From: JAGVPT01 sp964439265 | Lineage (GTDB): Bacteria; Bacteroidota; Ignavibacteria; UBA10030; UBA8401 | Length of the DNA: 64,000 bases | Direction of reading: 5' to 3' | Assembly (NCBI GenBank): GCA_964439265.1 | Contig: CAYTOA010000016.1 | Span: 10,865 to 74,864 of the forward strand | Shown: positions 8,044 to 15,948 of the stretch, in pieces | How positions within the stretch are numbered: position 1 is the stretch's first letter | Layout: each line of letters begins with the position of its first letter | Translations under genes and position numbers: made by a program | Notes under the pieces: generated by a model | The model's input: the letters and a program-made list of their open reading frames with translations, nothing else | Database searches by the model: none | Told to the model about the DNA's origin: nothing

Positions 8044-8675
8044 ACCGCCGCTATAAAGATCTCGGGGGTCTTATGGACGGCTACAATCAAAGACAACCGG
8101 CAATTCGAAGACGGTTGAACGACTTTCGTGCCGTCGCGCAGAAAGATTACTTCTATGAACTCGTATATTGTTTCATGACGCCGCAGTCGAGTGCGGTGAA
8201 TTCGGCCAAAGCTCAGACGGTGTTGAGGATGCACGATTTTCAAAATACCGAGATCGACCCCGAACGGCTTCTCCATCAGAAAGATTATTATATCCGTTTC
8301 CACAAGACGAAAGCAAAGCTGCTCGTCGAGATGAAGAAGCAATACGGGGCCATCCTCCAAAGATTATCAGACGGGGAATCGGCGTTTGAGAAGAGAAAAT
8401 GGCTCGCGGAGAATGTCAAGGGGATCGGCTATAAAGAGGCAACGCATTTTTTACGCAACATTGGGTTGAACGACGGCCTGGCAATTCTCGACCGGCACAT
8501 TCTGAAGAACCTGAAGAAGCATGGAGCCATCCGTTCGCTCCCAAAAACATTGACAAAGAAAAAATATCTCGAGCTGGAAGGGCGCTTCCAGAAATTTGCC
8601 GAAGATATCGGAATACCGATCGACGAACTTGATCTCCTGTTCTGGAGCAACGAAACGGGAGAAATTCTAAAGTGA
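8028..8675 (+). CDS. Ogg2-type 8-oxoguanine DNA glycosylase/AP lyase
   Basis: 215 residues resembling the archaeal/thermophile OGG2 family (M. jannaschii OGG type, about 207 residues). The signature GIGYKEATHFLRNIG carries the HhH with catalytic Lys, followed by the catalytic Asp in LAILDRHIL and by PKTLTKKKYLELE. The C-terminal ...LFWSNETGEILK matches the family's conserved end near the recognition Lys. It would excise 8-oxoG opposite C and cut the strand. ATG 8073 with GGGGG 4 nt upstream is an alternative start; the longer form is kept because its length fits the family better. Co-directional and overlapping with mutY. Confidence 0.9.
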   Translation: MHRAINRRYKDLGGLMDGYNQRQPAIRRRLNDFRAVAQKDYFYELVYCFMTPQSSAVNSAKAQTVLRMHDFQNTEIDPERLLHQKDYYIRFHKTKAKLLVEMKKQYGAILQRLSDGESAFEKRKWLAENVKGIGYKEATHFLRNIGLNDGLAILDRHILKNLKKHGAIRSLPKTLTKKKYLELEGRFQKFAEDIGIPIDELDLLFWSNETGEILK

Positions 8676-8702
8676 ATCTTCTGGATAAATTCAGATGTTT
8701 GA

Positions 8703-8765
8703 CTCGCGCAAAAACGCAAAGCGATATTAAAATAAGACATCTGCGGCTTTGCGACTTTGCGTGAG
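8703..8765. repeat. Imperfect inverted repeat of the CTTTGCG family
   Basis: Two arms of about 21 nt (CTCGCGCAAAAACGCAAAGCG and its near inverse ending TTTGCGTGAG) enclose about 20 nt. Located just after the ogg stop. A single arm-like piece (CTTTGCGTGAG) recurs near 33711. Confidence 0.5.
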
Positions 8766-8840
8766 ATGTTTTAAGATGTCATTAAAATAGTATTGTTTCG
8801 ATTGAGGCGTTATACTGCCGCAATAGAACGGGGAAATATT

Positions 8841-9998
8841 ATGTCACCACGAAAACCATTTTTGGTGCTCGGCGCCGGCCTGATGGGGAAAGCCATCGCA
8901 TTCGACCTTGCGAACTCAGATCCCAAATTCACCGTGACGCTTGCGGACATCGATCAGGTGAGGGCGCGGCAAACAGCGGCCGCCATCGATGCAGCGAGAG
9001 TTCGACCAAGAGGACTCGACGTCCGGGACCACGCGGAGCTTGTCCGATTGATGTCAGAGCATGCCGTCGTTGTCAGCGCGGTGACTTTTCATCTCAATTA
9101 CCTTCTTACCAAGGCTGCACTTGAAGCCGGCTGCCATTTTTGCGACCTTGGTCATGACGACGGCATTGTCGAACAACAATTGTCCGAAGCTGCTGCCGCG
9201 GAACGAGCAAACATAACGGCTGTTGTCAACTGCGGCCTCGCTCCCGGACTTGCGGATATTTTGGCAATGCATGCGTTTCGGCAATTCGATAGTGTCGATT
9301 CGCTGCAGCTGCGTGTCGGCGGGCTGCCGCAGCATCCCCATCCTCCTTTGAACTATCAACTCGTGTTCTCCGCGGAGGGGTTAGTAGAAGAATACTCTCT
9401 TAGAACCACGATCCTTCGGAACGGGAAAATTCAGATGATCGAACCGCTCACGGAAGTAGATAGCCTTTCATTTCCGCCGCCGTTCGAAAATTTGGAGGCA
9501 TTTCATACCGGAGGAGGAGCATCCCGCCTTCCTCAATTGCTGGAGCAAAAAGTACAATCGCTCGAATACAAGACCATCCGCTACACCGGGCATTGCGAGA
9601 AAATAAAGCCGTTGTTTGACGTTGGTTTTGCGGACAGCTCGCCTGTGGCGCTGGGGAGCAATCTCGTCACAATGCGCGAATTATTTTTGGAATTGCTTAA
9701 AAAACGTCTTACATTTAACGAACCCGATGTGGTGCTGCTTCTGGTTACTGCCCGCGGAAGAAAGAACGGTGAGGAGAAGCGGCTTTCATACCGGATCATC
9801 GATCTATTCGATGAAGAGAATTCAATAACCGCGATGATGCGAACGACGGCGTATCCGACCTCCATTATCGCGCAAATGATGCTCGACGGCACAATTTCAA
9901 AACGGGGCGTTTTCGCCGCGGAAGAAATCGTTCCCGCCGAGCCGTTGATCGCCGAGTTGAAAAGACGAAACGTCAACGTCGAGACGCACTACGACTGA
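8841..9998 (+). CDS. Saccharopine dehydrogenase family oxidoreductase (lysine 6-dehydrogenase-like)
   Basis: 385 residues. An N-terminal Rossmann fold has VLGAGLMGKAIAFDLA (GxGxxG-type) followed by an acidic strand end (VTLADID). The middle NCGLAPGLADILA and RVGGLPQHPHPPLNYQ motifs and the FENLEAFHTGGG segment are as in saccharopine dehydrogenase and L-lysine 6-dehydrogenase. It probably oxidises an amino-acid amine group with NAD(P)+. ATG 8841 is chosen over the upstream frame start because GGGGA lies 7 nt before it and the Rossmann motif starts right after. yajQ follows 6 bp downstream, which suggests co-transcription without an obvious functional link. The exact substrate is not settled. 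Confidence 0.85.
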   Translation: MSPRKPFLVLGAGLMGKAIAFDLANSDPKFTVTLADIDQVRARQTAAAIDAARVRPRGLDVRDHAELVRLMSEHAVVVSAVTFHLNYLLTKAALEAGCHFCDLGHDDGIVEQQLSEAAAAERANITAVVNCGLAPGLADILAMHAFRQFDSVDSLQLRVGGLPQHPHPPLNYQLVFSAEGLVEEYSLRTTILRNGKIQMIEPLTEVDSLSFPPPFENLEAFHTGGGASRLPQLLEQKVQSLEYKTIRYTGHCEKIKPLFDVGFADSSPVALGSNLVTMRELFLELLKKRLTFNEPDVVLLLVTARGRKNGEEKRLSYRIIDLFDEENSITAMMRTTAYPTSIIAQMMLDGTISKRGVFAAEEIVPAEPLIAELKRRNVNVETHYD

Positions 9999-10004
9999 CA
10001 GACT

Positions 10005-10505
10005 ATGGCCCAGCAGAACTCGTTCGATATTGTATCCGAAGTGAACATGCAGGAGGTCGACAATGCCCTCAATCAGGCGCAGAAAGAGGTCGCGCAGCGC
10101 TACGACCTGAAGGACTCGAAGTCGACGATCTCGTTCGACCAGAAAGAGAAGATCGTAACTCTCAGCTCGCTGAACGAGTTTACGCTCAAAAGCGTTGTCG
10201 ATGTCCTCCAGAACAAATTGATCAAACGCGGCATCCATCTCAAGTCCCTGGAATACAGCCCCGTAGAACAGGCAGCCGGCGGAACGGCTCGGCAGAAAAT
10301 AACGCTGCGGGTCGGCATTGACAAAGAGAACGCGAAGAATCTCGTCAAGATCATCAAAGACACAAAGCTCAAAGTACAAGCTCAGATCATGGAGGAACAG
10401 ATCCGGGTCTCCGGCAAAGACCGCGACGAGTTGCAGGCCGTGATCGCAAAATTGAAGGCACTCGATTTTCCCCTTCCACTTCAATTCATAAATTACCGGT
10501 CATGA
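10005..10505 (+). CDS. yajQ: YajQ family nucleotide-binding protein
   Basis: 166 residues covering the whole family: N-terminal NSFDIVSEVNMQEVDNAL, central YDLKDSKSTI and C-terminal QIRVSGKDRDELQAVI..LP. YajQ proteins have two ferredoxin-like folds; some members bind cyclic di-GMP and influence gene expression. Here the gene overlaps the start of the amidase gene by the ATGA arrangement, implying translational coupling. The identification is firm; the cellular role in this organism is open. Confidence 0.95.
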   Translation: MAQQNSFDIVSEVNMQEVDNALNQAQKEVAQRYDLKDSKSTISFDQKEKIVTLSSLNEFTLKSVVDVLQNKLIKRGIHLKSLEYSPVEQAAGGTARQKITLRVGIDKENAKNLVKIIKDTKLKVQAQIMEEQIRVSGKDRDELQAVIAKLKALDFPLPLQFINYRS

Positions 10506-12139
10506 ACAGAAACACTTTTCGGCATGTGCTGTTGTATGTTGTGGGATTGTTCCCCGTGCTGATCGGTTCTCTCTCGTTCGCTCAGCAGCAGGACAGCTCG
10601 GAAATTTTCGTCGTCAAGAATCCAGCCGCATCGAAATACGTGGGCGCTGTGACGGTAGGCGGGCTACGGTTCATTTCCCTTCCCGACCTGGTCCGCATGT
10701 TCGGACTGAACTACTTTTACAACGCGACGACGAAGAAGATGGAGATCAAGCTCAGCCGGGCCCAGATAAAACTCGCTTCTGAGAACTCATTCGTCATCGT
10801 AACCGATCTTGCGACGCGGAAGCAGACGGCTTTGCAGCTTCCGGTGCCCACGCATGCCGTCGGCGACACGCTGTACGCGCCGCTCTTGTACTTCCTGCCG
10901 ATCTTCAATTCGATTTCTCAAACCGAACTGGCCGTCGATACCGCACGGGAAATTGCTCCGGCCGTAATTGATTCGACAGCCTCTGCGAAGCCCTTCGATA
11001 TTTCCAGCATCACCGTGGAGAGCAGGAAGAATGGCTACCTCATCCGCATTCATTCAGCGGTGAAGATCAACGACGCGGATCGATTTGTCCGCGATGATAA
11101 TTGGCTGTATGTCACGCTCCCGAATGTCCGGGCCGATACCTCGGCGCTCAACTCCGACACGTTGAATCCCGTCGTTGAGCAAATGCTTGCCGTCCAGTCG
11201 CCGACGTCCGCACAGATATCCTTTAAGCTGCGGAAAAAGATCTCCACATCGGAAATCGTGCAGGATGAAACGAGCACCGACCTTCTTGTCTCCATTCAAA
11301 CCGCAACGCCGCCGTCGAAGAAAGAATTGGCTGCCGATCGCAAGCGGCAGAAACAGGAAACGCAGCAAGCGCCGAATCGACCGGAAAACCTTCAAACACA
11401 ACTCGATACGCAGCGGAAGAAATGGAAGCTCGACGTCATCGTCCTGGATGCCGGACACGGCGGCAACGACCCTGGAACGCTTGGGACCATCGGTACTCGG
11501 GAAAAGGATATTACGCTCGGCATCGTATTGAAGCTCGGAAAATTGATTGACGAACGCCTCCCGGATGTGAAGGTGGTGTACACCCGGAAGACCGACCGTT
11601 TCATTGAGCTGTACCGGCGCGGGCAGATCGCGAACGAGAATCAGGGAAAACTCTTCATCAGCATTCATTGCAATTCGTTGGAACGCAAGCCTTCGCCGAC
11701 GAACGGATTTGAAATCTATTTGCTGCGCCCCGGCAAAACGGAGGATGCCATTAAGATCGCTCAGAAGGAAAATGCGGTCGTTCGCTTGGAAAAGGATTTC
11801 CAGGACCGGTATCAGGATATCACAGAAGAAAATTTCATCATTCTGACGATGGCTCAGAGCGCCTATGTGCGCCAGAGCGAGCAATTCGCTTCGTTCCTCG
11901 AGGAGGAGATGGACAAAAAACTGTCGTCCGCGAGCCATGGTGTAAAACAGGCCGGCTTCTATGTGCTCGTCGGCGCATCGATGCCGAACGTCCTTATTGA
12001 AACCGGATATCTTTCAAACCGGAAAGATGAGATGTTCCTTCGCAGTCCCAGCGGGCAGCAGGTCGTCGCAGAATCGATCCTTGATGCGTTGCGCCTATAC
12101 AAGGCGGAGTATGAGAAATCATTGAAGGAAGGAAGTTGA
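10502..12139 (+). CDS. N-acetylmuramoyl-L-alanine amidase (Amidase_3) with N-terminal wall-targeting domains
   Basis: 545 residues with a signal peptide (LLYVVGLFPVLIGSLSFAQQ). Residues about 35-140 resemble a copper-amine-oxidase-N-like fold (GLRFISLPDLVRMFGLNYFY) and about 165-270 an AMIN-like beta domain. A Gln/Lys-rich linker leads to the catalytic Amidase_3 domain from about 315. Zinc and catalytic residues are visible: His in LDAGHGGNDPG, His in SIHCNS and the C-terminal Glu in VLIETGYLSN. It would cut the amide bond between N-acetylmuramic acid and the stem peptide in the periplasm, for cell separation. The ATG overlaps the yajQ stop (ATGA). Confidence 0.92.
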   Translation: MNRNTFRHVLLYVVGLFPVLIGSLSFAQQQDSSEIFVVKNPAASKYVGAVTVGGLRFISLPDLVRMFGLNYFYNATTKKMEIKLSRAQIKLASENSFVIVTDLATRKQTALQLPVPTHAVGDTLYAPLLYFLPIFNSISQTELAVDTAREIAPAVIDSTASAKPFDISSITVESRKNGYLIRIHSAVKINDADRFVRDDNWLYVTLPNVRADTSALNSDTLNPVVEQMLAVQSPTSAQISFKLRKKISTSEIVQDETSTDLLVSIQTATPPSKKELAADRKRQKQETQQAPNRPENLQTQLDTQRKKWKLDVIVLDAGHGGNDPGTLGTIGTREKDITLGIVLKLGKLIDERLPDVKVVYTRKTDRFIELYRRGQIANENQGKLFISIHCNSLERKPSPTNGFEIYLLRPGKTEDAIKIAQKENAVVRLEKDFQDRYQDITEENFIILTMAQSAYVRQSEQFASFLEEEMDKKLSSASHGVKQAGFYVLVGASMPNVLIETGYLSNRKDEMFLRSPSGQQVVAESILDALRLYKAEYEKSLKEGS

Positions 12140-12140
12140 G

Positions 12141-12182
12141 TGTAGCTACCGGGATCGCTTCAAGCGATCGAATAGCTATACA
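12141..12182. repeat. REP-like palindrome beside the RAYT gene (downstream copy)
   Basis: Core arms GATCGCTT (12153-12160) and AAGCGATC (12162-12169) around one base, with an outer imperfect stem TGTAGCTA / TAGCTATACA. A GTAG tetranucleotide sits at the 5' base of the hairpin, the configuration RAYT transposases recognise beside REPs. Only 7 bp from the transposase stop. Confidence 0.7.
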
Positions 12183-12188
12183 GCTGAT

Positions 12189-12764
12189 TCATCCGATAAA
12201 ATACTTCGAAACACTTTCATCCGTCTTACCATCGTATTCTTCAACAAACTTCTTGTAACCACCGCCCCCGCCGAAACACGAATTGCGGAGCCTTATGAAC
12301 GTATCCGATGGCTCAAAGCCATTGGATGGGTAGCATTGATCAACCCACCGCGAGTAATCTGAAAATTTCCATTCATGAGCGGAGAGAACTAATCTGGCCT
12401 TCACCGGATTCAGGTGAATGTACCTTACGAGGTGCACCGCGTATCTATCCGAGTCAACGAGAATCGACTTTGTTTTGCCTTGAAATAATGAGCCGCTGTA
12501 TCTGTATTTTTTATTGATCGCTTGAACATAAGAATTGAATGTGGTTTGGATCGTTTTGGAAATGCTTCCGCCTTGTTGCTGAAAAAGTAATAAGTGATAA
12601 TGATTCGGCATCAGACAATACGCAATGACCGCAGTCGCGTGCTTATTGGTGTTAGTTGTAAGAAGGAGAAGGAGGTACTTGTAGTTTTCTTCGGAGAAGA
12701 AGATCTTCCCTTTGCGGGATCCCCTGTTGTAGACGTGGTAATAGTTGCCGTCGATGTATTTCAT
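12189..12764 (-). CDS. REP-associated tyrosine transposase (RAYT, Y1_Tnp / IS200-like)
   Basis: 191 residues. N-terminal GNYYHVYNRGSRKGKIFF, then the HUH metal-binding motif in YCLMPNHYHLLLF, a Tyr-containing helix (SKTIQTTFNSYVQAINKKY) and the typical RYIHLNPVKARLV. RAYTs are single-domain DNA-nicking enzymes that mobilise REP palindromes and are domesticated in many genomes. ATG 12764 is chosen because a run of seven G lies 3 nt before it and the family N-terminus begins there; the longer frame would run through a palindrome. Palindromes with related GATyGCTT arms flank it on both sides. The frame is intact. Confidence 0.93.
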   Translation of the reverse strand: MKYIDGNYYHVYNRGSRKGKIFFSEENYKYLLLLLTTNTNKHATAVIAYCLMPNHYHLLLFQQQGGSISKTIQTTFNSYVQAINKKYRYSGSLFQGKTKSILVDSDRYAVHLVRYIHLNPVKARLVLSAHEWKFSDYSRWVDQCYPSNGFEPSDTFIRLRNSCFGGGGGYKKFVEEYDGKTDESVSKYFIG

Positions 12765-12785
12765 GTACCCCCCCTTTTTTTGCAA

Positions 12786-12816
12786 GCCAACCGATTGCTT
12801 AAAGCAATCGGTTGGC
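12786..12816. repeat. REP-like perfect palindrome beside the RAYT gene (upstream copy)
   Basis: Perfect 15-bp arms (12786-12800 and 12802-12816, GCCAACCGATTGCTT) around a single A. The inner GATTGCTT matches the GATCGCTT arm of the palindrome on the other side of the transposase at 7 of 8 positions. Confidence 0.75.
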
Positions 12817-12826
12817 CAAGTGCATA

Positions 12827-13555
12827 TCATCCCCAAAACTTTCCCGTCGCAGCGATCTCCTTTAACAGCGGACAAATCCGGTAACGCTCTTCCCCCAAAT
12901 CGGCATGCAACGCGGCGAGCACTGCTGTCACCTGCTTAAAACCGATCCTTTCCCCCCACTCAATCGGTCCGGAAGGGTAGTTCATCCCGAGCCGCATCGC
13001 AATATCGATGTCTTTGGGCAAAGCAACATCCTGCTGAACGGCGAACATCGCTTCATTGATGATTTGACACAGAATCCTCGGCAGCACCATTCCGACTCTA
13101 TCCTGTACGATTGCGATCTCTTTTTTCAAGGAAATGAAGAATTTGCGTGCGACATCAATCGCTGATTCGCTTGTAAAGACTGTGGGTGAGACCTCGACAA
13201 CCGAATTCCTCGTCAATGTCGGCAGCGCGGCAGTGCCGACAAGCCGATGCTTTCTTCTTATCCACTGCGACTGCTCAAGGACGGATATATTTACCGAGGA
13301 TGTGAGAATGAGAGTAGATTCCGGAAGGGCTTTGTCCAGTGTCTCTAGGTTCTTTCTTTTGGCGTTGAGGTCGAGATTGCTGAGTTCGAGCGCGACGGAG
13401 ACCTTTTTCGCGGAAGATTTCAGGCTCTTGATGCTTTCGGGGGATGTGATTTCGTAGCCGAATGCGGACACGAGCTCGCCATATTCAGCAACGAGAGGCT
13501 CGTCACCGACGATAAGCACCGACAGCTGTTTTTTTTGCAGCGAAGGCGATTTCAA
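12827..13555 (-). CDS. 3-hydroxyacyl-CoA dehydrogenase-like protein (C-terminal domain)
   Basis: 242 residues. The N-terminal half (LSVLIVGDEPLVAEYGEL) looks like a degenerate Rossmann fold without a full GxGxxG. The C-terminal half (VGMVLPRILCQIINEAMFAV, DIDIAMRLGMNYPSGPIEW) is the dimerisation/substrate domain of 3-hydroxyacyl-CoA dehydrogenases. It overlaps the complete dehydrogenase upstream by 4 bp, so the pair is co-translated. Such an incomplete partner may form a hetero-oligomer or be a second 3HCDH module; catalytic capacity is doubtful because the cofactor loop is altered. Context is phenylacetate degradation. Confidence 0.8.
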   Translation of the reverse strand: MKSPSLQKKQLSVLIVGDEPLVAEYGELVSAFGYEITSPESIKSLKSSAKKVSVALELSNLDLNAKRKNLETLDKALPESTLILTSSVNISVLEQSQWIRRKHRLVGTAALPTLTRNSVVEVSPTVFTSESAIDVARKFFISLKKEIAIVQDRVGMVLPRILCQIINEAMFAVQQDVALPKDIDIAMRLGMNYPSGPIEWGERIGFKQVTAVLAALHADLGEERYRICPLLKEIAATGKFWG

Positions 13556-14400
13556 TAGTTGTAGAACCCTTTCCCAGTTTTCCTGCCGAGTTTCCCTGAA
13601 TCCACCATTTGACGCTGGATCGGATGCGGGCGATAGCGCGGGTCGTTGAAGAATTGTTCGTAGACGGATTGCGTGACGGCAAAGTTGATATCGATGCCGA
13701 TCAAGTCCATCAACTCAAACGGCCCCATGGAGAAGCCGCCTTCTCCCTTCACAATGCGATCGATGTCCTCTACCGAAGCAATTCCTTCTCCCAGAATTCG
13801 AAGCGCTTCGCCGTAAAACGGCCTCGCTACACGGTTCACAATAAATCCCGGCGTGTCTTTCGTGCAAACGCATGTTTTTCCCAGTTTCACCACGAACTCA
13901 ATGCAGCGCTGCATTGTCTCCTTTGATGTCTGAGCGCCTTCAACAACTTCCACAAGTTTCATCGCATGAACCGGATTGAAGAAATGTAATCCGGCGACCC
14001 TGTCGGATCGTTTCACTCCCGAGGCTATTGCTGTAACGGAAAGCGACGAAGTGTTCGTGGCAAGAATTGCGTCGGGTCGTGCGTCCGCTTCAAGATGTTT
14101 GAAGAGGTCTTTCTTAATCCGAAGGTCTTCGAGGACGGCTTCGATGATGATATCGCAATGACCGAGGTCGGAGAGCTTTGTACGGGCGTGAATGCGGGAA
14201 AGGGCCTCTTTCATATCATCTTGCGAAAGCTTTTGCTTTTCCACACTCTTCTTCATTTCCGAGGTGACGCGAGCAATGCCGTTGAGAACGACCGTCTCAT
14301 TGACGTCGTAGAGTGCGACATTTAAGTTATGAAGCGCCGCGACGCGAGCGATGCCCGTTCCCATTGTGCCTGCGCCTATAATCCCGAGTGAGAGAGACAT
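13552..14400 (-). CDS. paaH: 3-hydroxybutyryl-CoA / 3-hydroxyadipyl-CoA dehydrogenase
   Basis: 282 residues, the standard length of Hbd/PaaH. The NAD-binding GIIGAGTMGTGIARVAA opens the protein; ATNTSSLSVTAIA, the catalytic His in GLHFFNPVHAMKLVEVV, and CTKDTPGFIVNRVARPFY and GPFELMDLIGID follow. It oxidises the 3-hydroxy group of acyl-CoA; beside paaABCD the natural substrate would be 3-hydroxyadipyl-CoA. It is transcribed divergently from paaA across a 250-bp region. Assignment to the family is secure, the PaaH label rests on context. Confidence 0.9.
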   Translation of the reverse strand: MSLSLGIIGAGTMGTGIARVAALHNLNVALYDVNETVVLNGIARVTSEMKKSVEKQKLSQDDMKEALSRIHARTKLSDLGHCDIIIEAVLEDLRIKKDLFKHLEADARPDAILATNTSSLSVTAIASGVKRSDRVAGLHFFNPVHAMKLVEVVEGAQTSKETMQRCIEFVVKLGKTCVCTKDTPGFIVNRVARPFYGEALRILGEGIASVEDIDRIVKGEGGFSMGPFELMDLIGIDINFAVTQSVYEQFFNDPRYRPHPIQRQMVDSGKLGRKTGKGFYNY

Positions 14401-14443
14401 GAGTCGGTTTTGAGTTGTAAGTTCTGAGTTCTAAGTATTAAGC
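14401..14443. repeat. Low-complexity tandem spacer (GAGTTxTAAGT-type)
   Basis: Imperfect 10-11 nt repeats of the form TTGAGTTGTAAG / TTCTGAGTTCTAAG between the paaH start and the paaA promoter region. Confidence 0.5.
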
Positions 14444-14504
14444 GTAGATCCCCGAAACCGAGAACTGGAATCGCGTATAACTAGTCGGGTACATCAATCT
14501 TTTT

Positions 14505-14555
14505 ACGAAAATAGTCTTGTATTTACTTTTCGTGACCCTGCGGCACAATTATACT
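14505..14555 (+). promoter_or_regulatory. Possible paaA promoter with a dyad
   Basis: TATACT (14550-14555) is a plausible -10 box about 96 bp before the paaA start, but no good -35 is present. An inverted repeat ACGAAAA (14505-14511) / TTTTCGT (14527-14533) covers the -35 position, as expected for an activator- or repressor-controlled promoter. Weak evidence. Confidence 0.35.
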
Positions 14556-14651
14556 TAATCGCTGGAATAAAGGCAATGCCGCATCTTGTTTTTGAAAGTG
14601 CAATTAAGTAGTTTCGTGCAATTTCCCTTTTTCACCTAATCTCAAAAGAAG

Positions 14652-15614
14652 ATGTCCGATCCAGCAAATACGACAGACCAGCTTCAGCAATTTGAAGAAC
14701 GCATCGGCCGGGGAGAAAAGATCGAACCAAAAGATTGGATGCCGGACCGATACCGTCAGCAGCTCATACGGATGATATCGCAGCACGCGCACTCAGAGAT
14801 CGTCGGAATGCTGCCGGAAGGAAACTGGATCACACGGGCTCCATCTTTACGCAGAAAGATGGCGCTGCTTGCCAAAGTGCAGGATGAAGCCGGGCACGGA
14901 CTGTATCTCTACTGTGCGGCGGAGACCCTCGGCGTCAGCCGCCGGGAGATGATCGAAGCCTTGCTGGCAGGAAGAGCAAAATATTCTCACATCTTTAATT
15001 ACCCGACACTTTCCTGGGGAGACATCGGCGTCATAGGCTGGTTTGTCGACGGCGCAGCGATCATCAACCAGACGATGCTGGCGAAATGTTCGTACGGACC
15101 GTATTCCCGCGCGAACCTGCGCATCTGCAAAGAAGAGAATTTTCACAAACGGCAGGGATATGAGATCGTCGTCACTCTTTCTTCCGGCGCTCCGGATCAG
15201 CGAGCAATGGTGCAGGATGCCGTGAATCGGTGGTGGTGGCCTTCGCTGATGATGTTCGGTCCCCCCGATTCAAATTCGCCGAACAGCGCGGAACTCTTGC
15301 GATGGAAAATAAAACTGCACAGCAATGACGAACTGCGCCAGCGTTTTGTCGATAGTACCGTGCCGCAGGCAAAAGCTGCGAACATCAGTCTCCCCGATCC
15401 CGAGCTTCGGTATGACGAAAAAAAGGGCTCGTGGCATTTTGGGCAAATTGACTGGAACGAATTTTACGACGTGATCAACGGGAATGGACCGTGCAACAAG
15501 GAACGGATGAACGCGCGCCGCAAGGCCGATGTCGAGGGAGCCTGGGTGCGGGATGCGGCACTCGCGTACGCTAAGAAGCGAAGCCTGGAGCAGTCCACGA
15601 AGGACACGAAGTAA
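14652..15614 (+). CDS. paaA: Phenylacetyl-CoA epoxidase subunit A (catalytic di-iron)
   Basis: 320 residues. Di-iron ligand motifs are visible: Glu/His in KVQDEAGHGLYLY and in CKEENFHKRQG. PaaA is the oxygenase subunit of the multicomponent monooxygenase that converts phenylacetyl-CoA to the ring 1,2-epoxide using O2. First gene of paaABC-(gap)-paaD. The last residues EQSTKDTK are encoded by an ACGAAGGACACGAAG-type repeat that runs on past the stop, so the extreme C-terminus is not conserved sequence. Confidence 0.96.
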   Translation: MSDPANTTDQLQQFEERIGRGEKIEPKDWMPDRYRQQLIRMISQHAHSEIVGMLPEGNWITRAPSLRRKMALLAKVQDEAGHGLYLYCAAETLGVSRREMIEALLAGRAKYSHIFNYPTLSWGDIGVIGWFVDGAAIINQTMLAKCSYGPYSRANLRICKEENFHKRQGYEIVVTLSSGAPDQRAMVQDAVNRWWWPSLMMFGPPDSNSPNSAELLRWKIKLHSNDELRQRFVDSTVPQAKAANISLPDPELRYDEKKGSWHFGQIDWNEFYDVINGNGPCNKERMNARRKADVEGAWVRDAALAYAKKRSLEQSTKDTK

Positions 15615-15642
15615 CACGAAAGTATACGTTCCAAAAAAAAGA

Positions 15643-15948
15643 ATGACAGAAAAGAACATAGAAGACGAAAGTGAAGGAGATTTGTGGGAAGTCTTCGTGC
15701 AGAGCGAAACCGGCGCCCCTCATGAGCATGCCGGAAGCGTTCATGCCGCGGATGCCGAGATGGCTCTCCAAAATGCGCGCGATGTCTATGCACGGCGCGG
15801 CACTGCCGTTAGTCTCTGGGTTGTCCCGTCACGACATATCACGGCAACAACTCCTGCAGACAGCCAACCGTTCTTCGACCCGGCCGACGACAAAGTCTAC
15901 CGTCATCCTCAATTCTATAAAATTCCTAAAACGGTCAAAGGGTTTTGA
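15643..15948 (+). CDS. paaB: Phenylacetyl-CoA epoxidase subunit B
   Basis: 101 residues: LWEVFVQSETGAPHEHAGSV, DAEMALQNARDVYARRG and VVPSRHI are PaaB signatures. PaaB is a small structural subunit that bridges PaaAC pairs in the epoxidase. ATG 15643 is used because the upstream in-frame extension reads through the paaA 3' end and a repeat. Its stop overlaps the start of paaC (TGATG). Confidence 0.94.
   Translation: MTEKNIEDESEGDLWEVFVQSETGAPHEHAGSVHAADAEMALQNARDVYARRGTAVSLWVVPSRHITATTPADSQPFFDPADDKVYRHPQFYKIPKTVKGF

Noticed and set aside
12189..12875. Longer RAYT product starting at 12875
   Set aside because: The extra 37 codons read through the perfect palindrome; the family N-terminus and a G-rich ribosome site fit ATG 12764.
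15529..15948. Longer PaaB starting at 15529
   Set aside because: The extra 38 codons lie in the paaA 3' end and the ACGAAG repeat; the conserved PaaB region starts after ATG 15643.
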